DNA of 64,000 nucleotides from Adiantum capillus-veneris (Eukaryota; Streptophyta; Polypodiopsida; Polypodiales; Pteridaceae): assembly GCA_014529385.2 (NCBI GenBank), contig CM043958.1:147493885-147557884 (forward strand), in the 5' to 3' direction. Of the stretch, positions 58,436 through 64,000 are shown in pieces. Every line of letters begins with the position of its first letter. The stretch's first letter is position 1. The notes beneath the pieces were generated by a model. It was not told the origin of the DNA. It did not search any database and saw only the letters and a list, made by a program, of their open reading frames with translations. Both the position numbers and the translations under genes were made by a program.

Positions 58436-61364
58436 CAACCTCTGTCGTAGACAATGCAACAATCTTTTGCAATCTAAAACACCATCAAACAACACCTCCC
58501 GCAAGAGTAAACACATAGCCACTTGTGGATTTCTGTGTATCCACAGCCATGTCAGAGTCACAAAATCCCTTCAACTCCAATGGTCCTTTACCATAGCAGA
58601 GGCATTTGTTTTTAGTCCCTTTCAAGTACCTCATAATGGACTTCACTGCATCCCAATGCAACCTGCCTGGATTAGCCATAAACCGGCTCACAACTCCCGC
58701 TGCATGGGCTATGTCAGGCCTAGTAGCAACCATAGCATACATAAGTGAACCACAAGCTGAAGCGTAAGGCACACTTTGCATGTCATTGGCCTCTTCCTTT
58801 GACTTGGGGCAATCATCCTTGGAGATTTTGACATATGGTTGTAATGGCACGCCAAGAGGCTTTGCTTTAGCCATGTTAAATCTGTCCAGCACCTTTTCAA
58901 TGTACTTTTCTTGCGACAAATACAATATGCGCTGGTCCCTTTGCCTTCTAACCCTCACTCCAAATATATGTTCAGTTGCCCCAAGGTCTTTCATTGAAAA
59001 TGCAGATTTCAGCTGCTCTTTAAGAGCATCAACAGTGCTTCTTTTCTTTGCAGCTATCAACATATCATCCACATAGAGCACAAGAATGATAGGGCTGCCA
59101 TCCTCATCACATTTGATATACAAATAATGGTCTGTAGACTGCATGGCTTCTTTTGTAACCATGTTTGAGCATGAAGCGGTCAAACTTCTTGTACCATTGT
59201 CTACATGATTGTTTCAGCCCATACAAACTTCTATTGAGCATACATACCAAATGTTCCTTGCCAAGAATAACAAAACCCTCGGGTTGCTTCATGTAAAGCT
59301 CTTCCTCCACATCACCATGCAAGAAAGCGATATGTACATCCCTTTGGTCCATTTCCAAATCAAGGGAAGCCACTATGGCAAACAATACACGCAAAGTGGT
59401 CATCTTCACTACAGGAGAGAACACTTCATGAAGGTCTATGCCCTTGGTTTGAACATATCCCTTTGCAACCAGCCTTGCCTTATACTTGGGTTTTGCATCA
59501 ACTGTTTCGATTTTATACACCCATTTGTTAGGAATAGCCTTCCTTCCTTTGGGCAATTCCACCAAATCCCAAGTATGGTTAGCATGCAAAGCTTTAATCT
59601 CTTCCTGCATAGCAAGCTCCCACTTGTCGTTGTGCTCACATGTCTTTGCCTCTTTATACGTAAGAGGGTCTCCCTCATCTGTCAACATAATGTAATGCAA
59701 AGAGGGATCATATCTACTCACAGTCCGTCTTGGACGAGTAGACCGCCTCACCCAATGATCCACATTATCTGGTAATGGGTCTACATCAGGTGGCATGATA
59801 AAATCATCAACAATGGGTTGCTATACATCATTTTCAGCACCATTTTCAGCATTGTTTTGTGGCTGCAAATGCCCTTCAAGAGCCTCAATTTGTTGCCCAA
59901 TATCTTTTGGCTCAAACACCAGTGGATCATCTACATTTTCAGCCATATGTGGTGCATCTTGAGGGTCAAGAATAGGCCTAACAGGTGGCTGGTCATGCTG
60001 AAATTTGACCCTTTTATGGTCATGCTTTGAGGCACAATTGTTTTGAAGCAGCTTTGCCTCATTAAAACAACATCCCGGCTGCAAACAACCCTTTGAGCTG
60101 AGATAACCAAATCCTGTAACCCATTTCGCCTTCTTCACTGTATCTCATGAAAAGGCCTTTAATGGACTTGGCATCTAGTTTACTCCTCAACTCAGGTCTA
60201 ACATGCACAAAAGCCTCGCAACCAAAAATGCGTAAGTGATCATATGAAGCAGGCTTGCCAAACCAAACCTCTTCAGGGAGTCACCCTTTCAAAGACATGT
60301 GAGGGGATCGATTGCATATATGCACTTCAGTTTTCAAAGCTTCTGCCCAAAATCCATGAGAGAGATTAACTGTGGACAGCATGCATCTCACCCTCTCACA
60401 AAGTGTTTTATTGAATCTTTCAGCCACACCATTAGAAGAGGGGCTGTATGGCACAATAAGCTCCCTCTTAATGTCCAAATTTTCACAAAATTTGTTAAAT
60501 TCAGCACTTGTGAACTCCCCCCCATTTTTCGTACGCAAGCATTTCAGCTTTCTACCTGTTTGGGTCGTCACAAATGCATGAAATTTCTTAAACGCAGCAA
60601 AGGCTTCATCCTTAGATTTAAGCAAATAAACCAAAATTTTCCTAGAATGATCATCAACAAAGTAGACAAAATAGCATGCACCTCCCGTAGACTTAGTAGG
60701 TATGCTACATACATGAGAATGTACAAGATCAAGCACACAAGATTTACGAGAGACACCGGAGTAATAAGAACGCTTACTTGCTTGCCATATTGACATTCAT
60801 TACAAAAGTCAAGCTTTGTGCCTTGTTTTTAGACTCACAGGACGTACATAAAGCTAATGCACAGCCTTTAGAAGCATGTATGAGCAAAAGCCCCGATTTG
60901 TAGCATCAAATTGCAAAAAATTGAGCCACAAATGGTCATACATAGCCAAAACTTGTCAAATGTGCATAAATTGCATCAATTTGCACTTTCCTCAATGTAG
61001 ATGCATCAAAAATACACTTGCAAAAACCTGCGTAAATCTGAAATTTGTTGAAAACACATGTTTTGGGACTTGTTTTTCAGCAATTTCTTTGTTTTCGGGT
61101 TGCGGGGACCTAGTAAAGATATTTCCACACCTTAATACATGATTTGCAAAACCTGTATTTTCCTGCCATAACCTGTAATTTGCTGATTTTGACCTAATTT
61201 CAGCCTCTTTTAGGTCAATTTGACTAGCCGGGAGCTCTCTGGTGTTCGGGGACGAGTCCTTTGGCGATAAAATTGCAGAATCTCGCGTGAAAGTTGACCT
61301 CCTTGGATGAAAATCAGCGTTTGTAGGTTTGGAAGCAAACCCTAATTTGTCTCTGATACCAGTT
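58436..61364 (-). pseudogene. Older Copia element: integrase and RT, decayed
   Basis: 60796-60281 encodes the integrase core (DLVHSHVCSIPTKSTGGACY, FVDDHSRKILVYLLKSKDE, YSPSSNGVAERFNKTLCE). 60138-59821 is the linker. 59796-59107 is the RT N-part (NKWVYKIETVDAKPKYKARL, MDQRDVHIAFLHGDVEEELY). 59183-58485 continues with ILVLYVDDMLIAAKKRSTVD and the RNase H start (LKGFCDSDMAVDTQKSTSGY). Frames are offset between pieces. gag and protease are absent: after the primer site (about 61350-61364) roughly 500 bp of non-coding leader (60840-61350) leads straight to integrase. Confidence 0.88.
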
Positions 61365-61667
61365 GATGAGCGCACAACAATGTGTGTAAGTGATGGAACA
61401 CGAGAAGATGTGTAGGGCTAGAGGCTTGGAGAGAAGGCGATGGTGTGCAGAGGTGGGGCGCTAGGAATCGAAGAAGAAGAAGAGAGAGAGAGCGCACAAT
61501 TTCTTGAAGGGGAATTGTTGAGAGTGAGTAAGTTTGGTCTCTCATTCCTTTTATTAAAGTATAGGACCATTTGTAAGTTAGTGGCCAAGTTCAATGTGAA
61601 CTTGGCCAAAGGTTAGTAACCTTTTAAAATATATACAAAAGGGGTCATTTGGGCCTTTAACCCAACA
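61365..61667 (-). repeat. 5' LTR of the older Copia
   Basis: On the minus strand it runs TGTTGGGTTAAAGGCCC to GCGCTCATCA and is followed by ACTGGTATCAGAGAC, a Met primer site. Its start matches the 14-bp LTR stub at 52911-52924. It interrupts the chromovirus gag directly after EGKCFG. Confidence 0.85.
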
Positions 61668-63108
61668 TCCTCATCCAAAACACTTCCCCTCTTTAATGTA
61701 AAGAGCTCTCTCTTGAGGAGTGAGATTGGGTCGTGCATCCTTTTCTTTCTTTTTTGGGTTGCTCTTCCTCTTTCTACTTCCAGTTTTCGAAGTTTGTTCG
61801 GTCCTTTGTGTCATGATTTTATGTGTGGGGTAGGTCAAACTGCCCGAGTGAATGGCAAAACCCCGTTTCACATGACTCATTAGTTCCTGAATGGAAGCTG
61901 ACTTTTGTTCTAAGCAGTGATCTCGGATCTCTGTAGGAAGACCCAAGGTAAACCGCTCAATCTGTTCTTTGAACGAGATCTTCTTAAATGAAGAGGCGGG
62001 TAGAAAAGAGCTCCAGAGTCTCTCGCAATAAGCGTCCACTGTATCCTTCTTGGTCATCCGAAGATGGTTCCAAGCAATTCGTATGTCGTGTTCATACTCT
62101 CGAGTCAGCCAAGAAGAAATAAAAATCCTTTTAAATTTCAGCCATTTGACTGGCGCTGTCTTGTTTAATAGAAGCGTGGACCACCAAGTTCGAGCATTTT
62201 TCTTGAAGTAAGAGGCAGCTCTCCGAATCTTGGACTGCTCTGAGTAACGCCCTCCAGAGAAAGCTATGTCAAACTGATGTATGAAAGACAAAGCCTTCGA
62301 AGCATCTCTATAACCAGAAAACGTGTCAAATTTAAGACTGTCCACCTTCCTTAAACTCTCGGACTTTCTTGCTTTTATCTTCCAGAAAGTCATACTGGTT
62401 CGCTTTATAAAAATTCTTCTTCTTTGAATAAAAGCTACTGTCTTCAGAGTCCGAACTATTCGAAGACGAGTCCTCTTTAGAATTGTCAATCACTGGGCGA
62501 GATTTAGGCTTCTTTGTCTTTTTCTTACCCTTTCCGAAGCTTTGCTTTTTGCTTCGCTTCTTGCCTTTTCTCTATTCTTCGCTCGAATCAGAGGAGCTAG
62601 AAGAACTCGAAGAAGAAGAAGAACTGGGTACTTCTTCAAATCGAACACGGTTCTTCTGCCTTCTTGCCGATGCAAACGTACATTGAGGACCCAAATAACC
62701 CGGGAAGTCAGCGTCTTTCTTTTGCTTTTTGTCGTGCTTTTTAGCTTTGTTCTACACGTCGAAAAGCTGAGAAATCATTGCATCAACCACCTCTTCTAAT
62801 TTTTGCTCTATATACATCCTTGGAGTAGGAGGTTTCTTTAGTGCCGGTTTGAGGGGTGGTTCTGTGGTCTGCCACCACTGTGAGTGTACCTTGTCGAAGG
62901 AGGTCTGGCTCATAAATTTTGCAAATTTGGGATCCTTCGCAAAATTTAGCATCATCTTTGTTGCATTGCCGATCAATCGTCGACGCTCCATCTCTTTGAG
63001 CTCCGCTTGAGTAGGCTGAGGCGGGCCGTACTCGCGTGAATCTTCGTCGTGATCTCTTCCCGCATCTCCGGATGCAGAGGAAGTCGATTGATCTTTGTCT
63101 GAAGCCAT
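61668..63108 (-). pseudogene. gag of a family-B chromovirus, interrupted
   Basis: ATG at about 63108 (MASDKDQSTSSASGDAGRDH) starts an N-terminal region ending MISQLFDV with a stop at about 62752. A Ser/Glu/Lys-rich segment follows (62675-62490). The capsid-type domain is at 62489-61671 (FDTFSGYRDASKALSFIHQF, KIRRAASYFKKNARTWWS, FTLGLPTEIRDHCLEQKSAS), then PNLTPQERALYIKEGKCFG, the first part of a zinc knuckle, cut off by the older Copia LTR at 61667. The capsid part is homologous to that of elements 1 and 2. The pol at 51118-52910 is probably the other end of this element. Confidence 0.85.
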
Positions 63109-63171
63109 AAGTGCCGCGTAAAGAGGATCGGATTTCTCATAGAAGAGAAATCGGCCGTGCTCTGATACCAT

Positions 63172-63522
63172 TGTAACAGACTTGGACACTCCAAGTTGAG
63201 ATTCTTCTGCGACACTACAAGTGTATTTCAAAATAGTTAACAGTTCACAATTGATTCGACACTGGCTCGGCGGAGTTCCGTGCCTAGAGATATTGGCCCC
63301 AAGGATTGGCTCCCCTTTTGGTATTAAGCTGTTGCCAAAGTACAAGTGAGTGGGAGGCTCTCACTCTCAGACTCTACGTTCAGATGCTCTGAGAAGTGGG
63401 AGGCCTGCCCACTTATTTAAAGGTTACAAGGGATGCCAAAAGCATCAAAATCAAAAGCTGTCCCTCTCTCACTAGCTCTCTCTTGAGAGAATAAAGCAGA
63501 GTCTTAAAAAAAAAAAAGTAAA

Positions 63523-63602
<80 letters not shown>

Positions 63603-63805
63603 GTGTAAATAAAAGCAAAGTCAAAAGCTGCGCAAGGACTGCCGTAAAATCCGCCGCAATTCACGAGATGCCATGTGTCAGCATTTTTGCGTTTTCGGGC
63701 CTATCCGTCTACCACGTCAGCATTCAACATCCGCGGGTATGCGAGCCGGGAGTCCTTGCCAGAGGATGTGTGTGTACTGGGTAGCCACATCACTGAGTTG
63801 TGACA
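63172..63805 (-). repeat. Family-B 5' LTR
   Basis: Its ends are TGTAACAG/TTGTGACA on the plus strand. The primer binding site ATGGTATCAGAGC (minus) is at about 63159-63171. It carries the shared core at 63289-63325 and a long (CT)n tract at 63524-63599. In this copy a poly-A run lies at about 63506-63518. Confidence 0.85.
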
Positions 63806-64000
63806 CATGCTCGCCTATGTTCTACTTGCATCTTTGTTAGGTCATCATCAAGGTAGATAGGAGGGGCTCCCATGTGAGCACTTAGGGTTTACCGCCTGCG
63901 AATGAAGAGGGCTCTTGCTTCTTCGAAGGGGAATTGGAGGATGAGACTCGAGAGACCTCTTCTTGGTTAAATCTTTGCCTACTCTCCATGCTTTGGTAAA
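63806..64000. other. Right edge, unassigned
   Basis: I see nothing recognisable in the last 195 bases. A short TTTCGAAGGGGAATTGGAGG word resembles neighbouring elements. Confidence 0.4.

Noticed and set aside
43297-64000. Search for the missing C-terminal ValRS exons
   Set aside because: I read the plus strand through this stretch and found only transposon sequence; no segment resembling the ValRS C-terminal coiled coil was seen.

Overview
The window is nuclear DNA of a land plant with a large, transposon-rich genome. It has spliceosomal introns, plant-type Ty1/Copia and Ty3/Gypsy (chromovirus) elements primed on initiator-Met tRNA, plant L1-like LINEs, and long (GA)n/(CT)n tracts. Very large introns next to very small ones would suit a fern or another large-genome plant, but the sequence does not prove that.

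The only host gene I recognise is a cytosolic-type valyl-tRNA synthetase (ValRS) on the + strand. Exon 1 is at 6380-6448, exons 2-14 lie at 26038-29722, and exons 15-17 at 42232-43296. All 17 exons join in frame into about 917 residues without a stop. They include the HIGH motif, the editing domain, the KMSKS motif and most of the anticodon-binding domain. The last ~150-190 residues are not in the window, so either the gene continues beyond base 64000 through a third giant intron or it is 3'-truncated. Most introns are 77-465 bp, but intron 1 is 19.6 kb, intron 14 is 12.5 kb and intron 17 would exceed 20.7 kb.

Layout. 1-5.5 kb: decayed Copia (+) and Gypsy (-) remnants and a tRNA-derived SINE-like piece. 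5.5-6.4 kb: (CT)n tracts interleaved with a short tRNA-like repeat, then the ValRS leader and start. 6.4-26 kb (intron 1): LTR fragments and two gag-protease-only LTR elements in opposite orientation (12140-16359 on -, 19396-24352 on +), the second carrying a nested solo LTR with telomere-like repeats, plus two related chromovirus fragments. 26-29.7 kb: the compact exon block. 29.7-42.2 kb (intron 14): an L1-like LINE (-), a decayed chromovirus (+) with another gag element nested in it, and three 5'-truncated LINE ends each bounded by (GA)n. 43.3-64 kb: a further LINE with a 48-bp poly-C run, LTR fragments, and a nest in which an intact, very young Copia (53276-58435) sits inside an older Copia, which sits inside a chromovirus whose 5' LTR is at 63172-63805.

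The transposons appear related in function as well as position. The gag-protease-only elements have a gag homologous to that of the chromovirus. LTRs of otherwise diverged families share one ~35-bp core near GGGGCGCC, and their upstream parts carry repeated TGACGTGG motifs. This fits non-autonomous elements mobilised by autonomous relatives, but it is an inference.
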